From positions 1,550,001 through 1,614,000 of the forward strand of contig JACKCR010000002.1 of assembly GCA_020633975.1 (NCBI GenBank): 64,000 nucleotides of DNA, written 5' to 3'. The notes under the pieces were generated by a model that was not told the origin of the DNA, did no database searches, and worked only from the letters and a program-made list of their open reading frames with translations. Made by a program: the position numbers and the translations under genes. This DNA comes from Candidatus Eiseniibacteriota bacterium. GTDB taxonomy: Bacteria > Eisenbacteria > RBG-16-71-46 > CAIMUX01. Below, piece by piece: positions 11,680-19,542 of this stretch (position 1 is the stretch's first letter; each line of letters opens with the position of its first letter).

Positions 11680-13167
11680 ACTCGGCGAAGTCCGGGGCGC
11701 AGCATACGGCAGAATCGGCGCGGCGAGCAGACCGGCCCAGAGCCAGAGGAACTGGTTCGCCGAGATGTCCCCGCTGAACTGCGCATTGGCGAAGGTGAAG
11801 AACGTGAGGGCCGCGAGGACGCGCAACCTCGATCGTTCGCTCTGGAAGAGGGACCCCACCCGAGGCTCCCTACGGTCGAGGGCGGTCGCCTCGGCCCCGA
11901 CACCGGGATCGAGAGGAGCGGCCCCGGCTTCGGCATCACGATCGAGAGAAGCCGCCGCGCGCCACCGCGTCACGGCGAGACGGACGAGTGCGCCGACCCA
12001 GGCCAAGAACACCAAGACTCCGACCAGCCCCAGCTCCACCCAGATCTCGAGCAGGATGTTGTGAGGGTAGGCACGGATGTCACCGACTCCGGCGGCGGCC
12101 GCGAATCCGCCCGTCCCCAGTCCCCAGAGACCCGGTAGGAGGCCCTGGTCGTAGACGACTTTGAGCAGCAGCGCGCGCAGGATGTTCGAGGCCTGGTGCT
12201 CAGCGAGGGGACTCCCTTGGAGGACGAAACCGAACTCCACCGCGAGCACGAACAGCGCCGCCAACGCTACGAGCACGGCAGCGCTCGATACACGAAGCCG
12301 GATCCGCCCACCTAACGTCCACCACAACACCAAGGCGAGAAGCAGAGAGAGGAGCGGCCCACGTGACCCAGCGAGGTAGAACGGCACGGTCAGCGTTGCG
12401 AGCAGGGGAACTGCGACCCGGGCACGAAGGCCCCGTCCCGCCCACGCCGTGGACGCGAGAATGATCCCGACGCCGGTATATCTCGCGACCCAGATCGGGT
12501 TCATACCCAGAACGCGGAGCCTTCCGTCGTACGGCCAGAACTCCGTGATCGAATTCCAGATCCCTGCCACCGAGAACAAGAACAGCACCACCAACGTCAC
12601 ACGCACGAAGCGGGCGAACGTCCGGTCCCGCTCCCGGATTCCTCCACCAAAGTGAACGAGCCCGACGAGCAAGAGAGGCAGGCTCGTGATGAAGTAGACG
12701 TACGTCTTCAAACGGCCGTAGAGCGGCGACGGAGTCCCGATCGTCCGGATGAGGAGCCAAACTCCGAAGACCAATGCGCACACGAACAGCGGGTTCTGGA
12801 GTCCACGAACCATCCGCTGCGCCCGGGGACCGAACCGAGGAAACTCCCAGGTGACATCGCCGACGATAGCCAGCAACGGCAGCACGAGAAGCAGGGTCGG
12901 AAAGTAGCCGGTTACCTGCTGGAATCCCAAGAGACCGATCGGCCAGAGGAGAGGCGCGCCGTATGCGGCGACTCCTGCGGCGAGGATCGGCCTCTGAACC
13001 AGTGGCACGAGGAGGAGCACGGAAACGGCGGCGCCCGCGAGCAGGGGCGCCTTCGGAAGTGCCGCGACGATCGCGACATCGAGAAGAAGAAACCCGAGCC
13101 ACCCCACCCAGCTGACCCGGCGCGGAGGACCGAGCAAGAGCGACGAACTAGGCCCGGAGCCCGTCAC
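11662..13167 (-). CDS. O-antigen ligase/polymerase-like (Wzy/WaaL) membrane protein
   Basis: The 501-residue product has about 10-12 predicted transmembrane helices. Near residues 325-400 is a large loop plus the typical O-antigen ligase-family signature: HQASNILRALLLKVVYDQGL, then YPHNILLEIWVELGLVGVLVFL, where His-Asn before Glu is usual for this family. Such proteins polymerise or ligate undecaprenyl-linked glycans in the inner membrane. The start GTG (13167) overlaps the stop of the Wzz-like gene as GTGA, indicating coupled translation. Its 3' end overlaps the convergent exporter gene by 18 bp. Polymerase versus ligase cannot be told from sequence. Confidence 0.8.
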   Translation of the reverse strand: MTGSGPSSSLLLGPPRRVSWVGWLGFLLLDVAIVAALPKAPLLAGAAVSVLLLVPLVQRPILAAGVAAYGAPLLWPIGLLGFQQVTGYFPTLLLVLPLLAIVGDVTWEFPRFGPRAQRMVRGLQNPLFVCALVFGVWLLIRTIGTPSPLYGRLKTYVYFITSLPLLLVGLVHFGGGIRERDRTFARFVRVTLVVLFLFSVAGIWNSITEFWPYDGRLRVLGMNPIWVARYTGVGIILASTAWAGRGLRARVAVPLLATLTVPFYLAGSRGPLLSLLLALVLWWTLGGRIRLRVSSAAVLVALAALFVLAVEFGFVLQGSPLAEHQASNILRALLLKVVYDQGLLPGLWGLGTGGFAAAAGVGDIRAYPHNILLEIWVELGLVGVLVFLAWVGALVRLAVTRWRAAASLDRDAEAGAAPLDPGVGAEATALDRREPRVGSLFQSERSRLRVLAALTFFTFANAQFSGDISANQFLWLWAGLLAAPILPYAAPRTSPSSASVE

Positions 13168-14354
13168 CGTTCGGGCACCCGCCTCATCAGCCAGCCGAAT
13201 CCGACCTCGCCAGCGAGAGCTTGGAGCCTCTCGAACGTCCGTGGGTCGTGGGCCCGCATCCTCGCCAGCGCTTCGGCACTCAGGGCAAACCCCACGCTCC
13301 CCAGAAATGCGGCGAGCGTGGCGGAGATGCAGAGAATCGACCGCCGTGGGTGATGCTTCCGATCCGCTGGCCGCGCGGAGTCGAGAACGTAGACCGTCGG
13401 AGTATCTCGCTCCTCCTGAATCCGGAACTGCTCGTACTGCTGGCGGAGGAACTCGGTGATGGCTTCCTGCACCTTGACCTCCCGCAGGGCGCGGAAGTGA
13501 TCGAGGGCCAGATCCGGCAGCTCACGAATGGCGATCCGCTCGTCCGCCTTCGACTCGGACGACCCCTCTTCCAGTTCGGCGAGCTTGCGACGGAGTTCGC
13601 TGACTTCCCGCGACAGTGACTCGCGCTCCGGATGCTGCGGCCCGACCCGGCTCTCCAACACCTGCAGCTCGATCTCCTTCAAGATCAGCGTCGTCTCAAG
13701 CTCCGTCATCGCTCGGACGGCGCCCTTCACCTGTTCCTCGGGATCGAGGAGACCCGTCTCGACCTGGAGTTCCCTGACGTGGTCTTCGGCCGCCGCCAGA
13801 TCCACCGTAGCCTGGGCGATCCGGCGTTCGATGAAGATCCGGGCCTGTCCCGCGGCCGTGTGGCGCTTGGTGCGGTTGACGCGGTCCAACTCCTCGACGA
13901 ACGCGTTGGCCATGTTCGCCGCCCGCTGTGGGTCCTTGTCATCGACGTGGATGAAGACCATCCCATCCGCCGCGACGTAGACCTCCACGTGATCCTGGAG
14001 CTCGCTGATCGTGCCGTCGAGCGTCTCCTTGTCGTAGAGCTCCTGGAGATCGAACCGTTCGATGATCGCCTCCGTCACGACCCGGCTCCGGAGGACGGAC
14101 GCATAGACGTCCGAAGGCGAGGCCCAGACCGGAACGGCAGAGCGCCCCGCGCCAAGAGCCGACACGGCGACGAGCGACGATAGCGACCCCAAGGAGAAGG
14201 TCTCCTCCTCCGGGGGAAAGATAGTCGCCGTAGAGCGATACCAGTTGTCCAGCAGGAGCGCGTAGCCCACGGAAAGGACTGCGACGACGATCGTGTTGAT
14301 CGCGATCAGGCGCTTCCATCGTGCAAGGGCGAGGAGCCGGTCGATCCAGGTCAT
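13164..14354 (-). CDS. Chain-length determinant (Wzz/GNVR-type) polysaccharide co-polymerase
   Basis: The ATG at 14354 has a GGGAGG ribosome site. The 396-residue product has the Wzz plan: an N-terminal helix (LIAINTIVVAVLSVGYALLL) followed by YRSTATIFPPEEE, a long alpha-helical coiled-coil periplasmic region (about 150-300, rich in Glu/Arg/Leu), and a Pro-containing C-terminal helix near SARPADRKHHPRRSILCISATLAAFLGSVGFAL. These proteins set the length of O-antigen or exopolysaccharide chains. No Walker kinase domain is attached. It is translationally coupled to the ligase/polymerase-like gene and divergent from the nitrilase gene. A TACACT -10-like hexamer lies about 15 nt upstream of the ribosome site. 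Confidence 0.85.
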   Translation of the reverse strand: MTWIDRLLALARWKRLIAINTIVVAVLSVGYALLLDNWYRSTATIFPPEEETFSLGSLSSLVAVSALGAGRSAVPVWASPSDVYASVLRSRVVTEAIIERFDLQELYDKETLDGTISELQDHVEVYVAADGMVFIHVDDKDPQRAANMANAFVEELDRVNRTKRHTAAGQARIFIERRIAQATVDLAAAEDHVRELQVETGLLDPEEQVKGAVRAMTELETTLILKEIELQVLESRVGPQHPERESLSREVSELRRKLAELEEGSSESKADERIAIRELPDLALDHFRALREVKVQEAITEFLRQQYEQFRIQEERDTPTVYVLDSARPADRKHHPRRSILCISATLAAFLGSVGFALSAEALARMRAHDPRTFERLQALAGEVGFGWLMRRVPER

Positions 14355-14389
14355 TCAACCTCCCGAAGACGGAAGTGTAGCACCTCGTC

Positions 14390-14395
14390 TATAGT
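14390..14395 (+). promoter_or_regulatory. -10-like TATAGT 6 nt before the amidase start
   Basis: TATAGT, then 6 nt, then the GTG start at 14402, with no ribosome site between. The spacing implies a leaderless transcript. No clear -35 hexamer is present. The CTATAG core is palindromic and could serve both strands of this 47-bp divergent region. Confidence 0.45.
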
Positions 14396-14401
14396 TCCGC
14401 C

Positions 14402-15193
14402 GTGCGCATCGGATACGTGCAGATGGAGCCCCGCGTCGGGGAGTCGGAGGCGAACCGGGAGCGAGTGCGGACCGCCGTTCTCGCCGCGCCGGAGGCCGAC
14501 CTCCTCGTTCTTCCGGAGCTCGCCAACTCCGGCTACCACTTCGAGAGCCAGGGCCAATCCGCCCAGCTCGCGGAGCCGGTGGACGGCCCCTTTGTGGCCC
14601 TACTGCGCGAGTTGGCCCGGGCCCGCAACCTCACCCTCGTCTCGGGCCTGGCCGAGAGGGACGGATCCACGCTCTACAACAGCGCGGTCCTCGTCCGCCC
14701 GGACGGCTCCATCGAGCTCTACCGGAAGCTCCACCTCTTCCTGAACGAGAAGGACCACTTCGCCCCCGGCAACCTAGGGCTCCCCGTGTTCCAGGTCGGC
14801 GCTGCACGGATCGGACTCCTCATCTGCTTCGACTGGCAGTTCCCCGAAGCCTGGCGCACGCTCGCACTTCGCGGCGCCGACATCGTCTGCCACCCTTCGA
14901 ACCTGGTCCTTCCTGGACTCGCACAAAGAGCCATCCCCGTCCATGCGTTGCTCAACCGGCTCTACGTTGTCACCGCGAACCGGATCGGAACGGAGTCGGG
15001 CCTCACCTTCACCGGCCGGTCGATCCTCGTCGGACCCCGCGGCGAGCTGCTCGCCGAAGCACCGGAGACGTCGGAGGAAACGCGAGTGGTCGAGATCGAC
15101 CCGTTTCTCGCCCGGGACAAGTCTGTCACTCCCCGCAACGATCTTCTCGACGACCGCCGGCCAGAGCACTACGACTGCGGCCGAGAGAGCTGA
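14402..15193 (+). CDS. Carbon-nitrogen hydrolase (nitrilase superfamily amidase)
   Basis: The 263-residue protein has the full catalytic triad of the nitrilase superfamily: Glu39 (LVLPELANSGY), Lys109 (ELYRKLHLF) and Cys142 (LLICFDWQFPEAWR), followed by RGADIVCHPSNLVLP and the GLTFTGRSILVGPRGELLAEA strand-turn. Length is typical for the omega-amidase/N-carbamoylputrescine amidase group. These enzymes hydrolyse non-peptide amide bonds in the cytoplasm; the true substrate cannot be named from sequence. It is transcribed away from wzz and has no obvious pathway partner nearby. Confidence 0.88.
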   Translation: MRIGYVQMEPRVGESEANRERVRTAVLAAPEADLLVLPELANSGYHFESQGQSAQLAEPVDGPFVALLRELARARNLTLVSGLAERDGSTLYNSAVLVRPDGSIELYRKLHLFLNEKDHFAPGNLGLPVFQVGAARIGLLICFDWQFPEAWRTLALRGADIVCHPSNLVLPGLAQRAIPVHALLNRLYVVTANRIGTESGLTFTGRSILVGPRGELLAEAPETSEETRVVEIDPFLARDKSVTPRNDLLDDRRPEHYDCGRES

Positions 15194-15409
15194 GTAGTCG
15201 ATACTCCCAACATCCCACTCCGAACGCCGCGCCGAACGCGCGACGTTCGCCCATTATTCAGAACTCGCCAGCGGGCAAAGTGATCAGGAATCGCCCAGCC
15301 ACAACCTTTCGGTAAAGGAATGAGGGGTTCCGGACGTTCCTTGGAGAACAGGCCGAGCGCCAAGCGCGCGACGTATCAGCTCTAGGGAACTCTCGCCCAC
15401 GGAACCCGC
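15194..15409. other. Intergenic region, nothing recognised
   Basis: 216 bp between the amidase gene and the pseudopilin-like gene. It holds a short GC-rich inverted stretch just after the amidase stop (around 15225-15247) but no convincing promoter, RNA or coding frame. Confidence 0.4.
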
Positions 15410-15991
15410 ATGAAGACACGAGGAGACGAATCCTTCCGGATTCCTCGGAGCGCGGCTCCGACACTCGCACTCTTCGTTCTCGTCGCAATCGGGTTGGCTC
15501 TTCCGGGAGTCCGGAACGACATCCTCCGGGACCCCGCCGCACAGACCGAATCGGACATGGCTTCGATCGCGGTCGCCTTCCAACGGTACCGATACGACAC
15601 GGGATACTGGCCGGAGCAGTACTCCGGCGAGGCCGATCGCCGGGTCACCTTCCGCAACTTCCCATCGCTCTACGAGAACGTGAGGTCGCTCGACGGCTGG
15701 AACGGCCCGTACCTCGAGCACGGAGTCGACGTGGATGGGACGAGAACGGTTGCCACCCAGACGGACGAACGTTGGCACGGTGTGGTCGACGCCTGGGGGC
15801 GTCCCTACCGCCTCGCCTACTTCGCGCCGCGGGGCTCGGTCGAAGACGATCCCGTGGACCAGGGCTCGATCGCCCTCATCTCGTCCGGTCCGAACATGCG
15901 CTTCGAGACGTCGGACGAGAATGCTCGGGCAGGCCGACCGGTCAGAGACGACTTGGTCGTGATCGTCGCGTCGAGCGTGAGACCGAGGTAG
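15410..15991 (+). CDS. GspG-like pseudopilin fold protein without a prepilin cleavage site
   Basis: The 193-residue product has one N-terminal hydrophobic helix (LALFVLVAIGLALPGV), then a helix with LRDPAAQTESDMASIAVAFQRYRYDTGYWPE and a C-terminal part with WNGPYLE, DAWGRPYRLAYF and IALISSGPNMRFET. These match the NGPYL / DPWGxPYxY / SxGxDG strands of major pseudopilins of type II secretion. However, the N-terminus lacks the G-FTLIE prepilin peptidase site. It may therefore be a membrane-anchored soluble-fold relative. The start lacks a strong ribosome site (GGAACCCGC only). Converges with the receiver gene, whose stop is 4 bp away. Confidence 0.65.
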   Translation: MKTRGDESFRIPRSAAPTLALFVLVAIGLALPGVRNDILRDPAAQTESDMASIAVAFQRYRYDTGYWPEQYSGEADRRVTFRNFPSLYENVRSLDGWNGPYLEHGVDVDGTRTVATQTDERWHGVVDAWGRPYRLAYFAPRGSVEDDPVDQGSIALISSGPNMRFETSDENARAGRPVRDDLVVIVASSVRPR

Positions 15992-15995
15992 GCGG

Positions 15996-16385
15996 TCAGC
16001 TCGCCTTGCGGCGTTCGATCTGAGACACCCGTTCGATCGTGTCGACCAGATCGACAGAGCTGAACGGCTTGGTCAGGCAGCAGTCTCCCAGCGCTTCGGC
16101 CCGAACCATCATGTCACCACGGGCTCGCCCCGTCAGGACCACGACGGGCACGTCTTGCCATGCCTCGGTCGACCGGATCGCCTCGATCACCTCGAGTCCG
16201 GAGATCCCCGGAAGGTAGAGATCGCAGAGCACGGCGTCGGGCACGTCTCCAGATTGGAGCCGTTCGATCGCTTCCTCTCCGGTCGCGACCAGGTCCGTCT
16301 CGATCTTCTGGTCGCGAAGGAGGCGTGCAACGGTCCGCCGGACCACGGTGTCGTCGTCGATGACCAATACCCTGCTGATCTTCAT
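15996..16385 (-). CDS. Single-domain response regulator (receiver)
   Basis: The ATG at 16385 is chosen: it overlaps the stop of the upstream phosphatase gene (ATGA) and has GGAGAG 8 nt before it. The 129-residue product is one receiver domain: acidic pocket Asp10-Asp11-Asp12, phospho-acceptor Asp55 (LCDLYLPG), switch Thr85 (VVLTG) and Lys106 (LTKPF). It has no output domain, as in CheY or Spo0F, so it must act by protein contact. Coupling to the SpoIIE/HATPase gene suggests that its phosphorylation state informs a partner-switching pathway. No histidine kinase is present in the window. Confidence 0.9.
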   Translation of the reverse strand: MKISRVLVIDDDTVVRRTVARLLRDQKIETDLVATGEEAIERLQSGDVPDAVLCDLYLPGISGLEVIEAIRSTEAWQDVPVVVLTGRARGDMMVRAEALGDCCLTKPFSSVDLVDTIERVSQIERRKAS

Positions 16386-18667
16386 GCTGATGCTCTCCAC
16401 AGTCGGGTCAGGCGAAGCGTGTGTTGTCCATCCTTGGAGTCGTACCCGATGTGATCGGTTAGTGAACGAATGAGGTGAAGGCCGTAGCCTCCCTCTGCCA
16501 TTTCTTCCGGGGCCGGAGGCGAGATGCGCGTGGCGGTGGGATCGAACGGAGTGCCGGTACTGACGACTTCCGCTTCGAGCCCGTTGGCATTGGCGTGGAA
16601 CGCGATCTCGACGCGGTCATCGTTCGGCACCTGGCCGTGCTCGACGATGTTCGCCACGGCTTCGTAGACGGCGAGCTTGAGATCCTCCCCGGTGCAAACG
16701 ACGGTCTCCTGTTGGGCGCGGTCGGGCATGCCGGAGATCACCTTCTGGATCCACCGGTCGAACTCGCGGTTGAGTGCGGAGAGACCCGCCGTCTCGGCGC
16801 GGCAACAGAGGCACGCGCTGTACTCCACGAGGAGTTTCAGCCCCGTTTCCACGGTCACGCCGCCGCCGTCCACGCCCGAGGCGATGACTCCGCCGGCGTG
16901 CTCGGTCCGAAGCTCGGCGCCGCTACTCCCCAGGTGCGCCGTGATGTCCCTGGACCGAACTTCGCGCGAGTCTGAGCCCGGCAGATCCTCGACCCTCGAC
17001 TCGACTTCGCCGTGGGCGAGGATGAGGATGGTCTGATCGTCGGACTGAGGAGCGCCCCGCGAGAACAGCTCGACATCGGCGAGGATCCGGCTGCGGAGTG
17101 CCTCCGCTTCCACCATTCCGAGTTCGTCGATGAGGCCCTGCAGCCGCTCGTCGCCGTAGAATCCTCCGTCCGGATCTCTAGCTTCGGTCACACCGTCGCT
17201 ACAGGCGAGGAAGACGGATCCCGGGCCGAACTCCACCGTCACGGTCGGGGCACCTGGTTCCGGGAGCACTCCGAGTGGGGGCTGCTCTGGTTCGAGCGCG
17301 ACGAACGCGGCGTCGGCGTGCGCACGGTAGAGCACGGGCGAATGGCCAGCGTTTGCGATCTCGAGACTACCAGCCCGCGGGTCCCAGAACCCGAGGACGA
17401 GCGTCACGAACTTCCCAACCTCTTCCAGGTCGTCGTAGAGCACTTCGGAGAGACGATCGAGGACGACACCAGCTCCGCCGGAAAGCGGTGTCAGCGACCG
17501 GAAGACGGTTCGTGCCATCGCCATGATGAGCGCGGCGGGCACACCCTTCCCCGTGACGTCCCCCAGTGCGAACGCGATCCGTTCGTCCGCGAGCTTCTGC
17601 ACGACGAAGAAGTCTCCACCCACGCTCGAGGCCGGTCGGCACGACGCAGCGACACCGACGCCCTTCGGCTGGGGAACCTCGCGTGGCATCAGCATGTCCT
17701 GGATCTGGCTCGCGATCTCTAGCTCACGTTGGAGCTTGGTGTTCGCGACGACTTGATCCTGCAGCCTCGACGTTTGGAGAAAACCCGCAGAGAGCTCGGC
17801 CAGTGCGGAGACATGCTTCATGTCACGCTGCCCGAGCGGGTCGCCGACCGGACGCTCCCCTGCGCCCAACCAGCCGACGATCTCGTCGCGTACGAGGATC
17901 GGGGCGGCCACGAACGGCTCGGGTTCGTCTCCGATGAACGCATCCTGCTCACCGGCACACAGGTCGAGGAGCGTGCGCGCTCTCTTCCGGCGCAATTCGT
18001 CGTCGCCCGGCCAGAGCGCAAAGTGCTCTTCGTCGTCCTGGGAGATGAGGAGGAACGCGAGCGATGTCCCAATCTGACGCCCCGCCTCCTCGAGCATCAC
18101 GTCGAGCTTGTCCGCCAAGTCCCACGTCTCGTGCGTAGCTCCGATGATGTGGTAGAGCGCAACGAGCTGGTTCGTGTTCGCGATGTGATCCTCGACCACC
18201 CGGTCCAACTCTTCTTCGGTCTCCATCGAGCCGATGAGGAACCGCCCCAGGGCAGCGAGCTGAGTCGGGCCGTTCGAAGGGGGCGAGGGGGTCCGGATCA
18301 CGAGACGGCCCATCTGGGCCAAGGGGACGATCCAACCCGGCTCCAGCGAAGTCCGGCTGCCCGCCCCGTGCGTCGCTCCGCCGGCCGCTCCCGAAGCCGG
18401 TCCACCAGGCCCCGGCCCAGCGGACTCCAGAGAGAGACGGGTGGGTTCACCCGGCGCGGCAGCCCCCTCCTCCCACGCTCCCCCAGCCGCGTGCTCCCGT
18501 TCGTGCCGCCCCTCGGGGCAGGCGACGAACTCCGAGTCCCACAGCGGGTTACCATGAATGTCTTCGATTCGACACTCCGCATCCGGGCCGCCGAGTTGGT
18601 GGGCCAGGTCGGTGATCGTCGCCTCGTGCTTCCACAGCAGCTGCTTCAGGACCTCGTCCGAACTCAC
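16382..18667 (-). CDS. GAF-SpoIIE phosphatase fused to an anti-sigma-type HATPase (RsbU/RsbW-like)
   Basis: The 761-residue protein combines opposing activities of a partner switch. The N-terminal region (about 1-150) is low-complexity Gly/Ala/Glu in part; residues about 150-320 look GAF-like. A helical linker (LQRELEIASQIQDMLMPRE) leads into a SpoIIE/PP2C domain with metal-binding Asp residues (SVGGDFFVV; FALGDVTGKGVPAAL; FLACSDGVTEARD). After another linker, the C-terminal about 150 residues form an HATPase_c_2 kinase-like domain (LKLAVYEAVANIVEHG as N-box; GGYGLHLIRSLTD as G-box). PP2C domains dephosphorylate STAS antagonists; HATPase domains phosphorylate them. The matching STAS protein is encoded divergently at 18879. 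The start is GTG after GGGGGG. Confidence 0.88.
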   Translation of the reverse strand: MSSDEVLKQLLWKHEATITDLAHQLGGPDAECRIEDIHGNPLWDSEFVACPEGRHEREHAAGGAWEEGAAAPGEPTRLSLESAGPGPGGPASGAAGGATHGAGSRTSLEPGWIVPLAQMGRLVIRTPSPPSNGPTQLAALGRFLIGSMETEEELDRVVEDHIANTNQLVALYHIIGATHETWDLADKLDVMLEEAGRQIGTSLAFLLISQDDEEHFALWPGDDELRRKRARTLLDLCAGEQDAFIGDEPEPFVAAPILVRDEIVGWLGAGERPVGDPLGQRDMKHVSALAELSAGFLQTSRLQDQVVANTKLQRELEIASQIQDMLMPREVPQPKGVGVAASCRPASSVGGDFFVVQKLADERIAFALGDVTGKGVPAALIMAMARTVFRSLTPLSGGAGVVLDRLSEVLYDDLEEVGKFVTLVLGFWDPRAGSLEIANAGHSPVLYRAHADAAFVALEPEQPPLGVLPEPGAPTVTVEFGPGSVFLACSDGVTEARDPDGGFYGDERLQGLIDELGMVEAEALRSRILADVELFSRGAPQSDDQTILILAHGEVESRVEDLPGSDSREVRSRDITAHLGSSGAELRTEHAGGVIASGVDGGGVTVETGLKLLVEYSACLCCRAETAGLSALNREFDRWIQKVISGMPDRAQQETVVCTGEDLKLAVYEAVANIVEHGQVPNDDRVEIAFHANANGLEAEVVSTGTPFDPTATRISPPAPEEMAEGGYGLHLIRSLTDHIGYDSKDGQHTLRLTRLWRASA

Positions 18668-18878
18668 GCGTCCCCCCTATCGATATCCCACTCGTGGACA
18701 ATCGGCTGGAGCTGCGTGCTTCTTGACCGATCCCCCGCTCCCGCGGTCCGGAACCCCACCCCCACCCCTTCGAGGGAATCTCGGACGCACGAACACTAAA
18801 GACGGGCATCCCTCACGCCGATCGAAACAGCTGTAGAAGGTGCGGGACCCAACGACTTCTTTTTTGGGGAGGCGAGCA
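18668..18878. other. Divergent regulatory region between phosphatase and STAS genes
   Basis: 211 bp separate the divergent SpoIIE-fusion gene and STAS gene. It must hold both promoters; a TATCGAT-containing stretch (18676-18686) is AT-rich on the phosphatase side. I cannot define -35/-10 pairs with confidence. Confidence 0.35.
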
Positions 18879-19232
18879 ATGGAGCTCCAGTTCGAGGATC
18901 GTGACGGCATCTGCATCATCCGGACATCTGCGTCCGAACTGGGAGCCGACTCGTCCGAAGAGCTCAGAAAGCAGCTCCTCGGCAAGCTCGAGGAGTGTCC
19001 GTGGAGCGCACTCGACCTGAGCAAGGTCGGGTTCATGGACAGCTCGGCGCTCGGCACGCTCGTCGCCGGTCTCAAGACGGTGCGAGGGCGCGGCCACTTC
19101 CGCCTGTTCGGCCTTCAGCCGTCCATCGCGAATCTGTTCCGTCTGACCGGCATGAGTCGCGTGTTCCCGACCGACGAGGAAGAGACGGCATCTGTGAACG
19201 CGATCCGAAACGAGATGCAGTCCGCGGCCTGA
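18879..19232 (+). CDS. STAS-domain anti-sigma factor antagonist (SpoIIAA/RsbV-like)
   Basis: The ATG at 18879 has a clear GGGGAGG ribosome site 6 nt upstream. The 117-residue product is a single STAS domain with the phosphorylation motif FMDSSALGTL; Ser56 matches the Ser58 of SpoIIAA. Such antagonists bind anti-sigma kinases when unphosphorylated. The gene is divergent from the protein that carries both the candidate kinase and phosphatase for it, so the pair probably forms a self-contained switch; the downstream target (a sigma factor or other partner) is not in the window. Confidence 0.92.
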   Translation: MELQFEDRDGICIIRTSASELGADSSEELRKQLLGKLEECPWSALDLSKVGFMDSSALGTLVAGLKTVRGRGHFRLFGLQPSIANLFRLTGMSRVFPTDEEETASVNAIRNEMQSAA

Positions 19233-19542
19233 TCTGTTTGGCTCCTAGCACTCCGTCGTCGGATCCGCCGCGCGTCGGGTCCGGCCCGCGCTCGATCGAT
19301 GAACGCGCGTTTCGACGCCTGCTCTGATCCGTCACCCCAGCTTCGACTTCCACCCAACACTCCGACTTCGGCCCGATCCGCGGCCTGCGCGATCGATGTG
19401 CCGCCCGATCCCTCTCTCACCCGATCCTGCTGCCGCCCGATCCGACTGCCGCTCGTTCCGCGGTCACTGGTGTTCTCGATGAAAATGATCCATTCTCCCT
19501 TGCACGTGGGACGGAGCCTTGGACGGCGAGAGCGGGGGTGGA
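19233..19542. other. Intergenic region, nothing recognised
   Basis: 310 bp rich in the short words CGATCC, CCGATCC and GCCCGATC, several times repeated (19340-19450), which gives a low-complexity look. No gene, RNA or hairpin terminator is supported. Confidence 0.35.
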
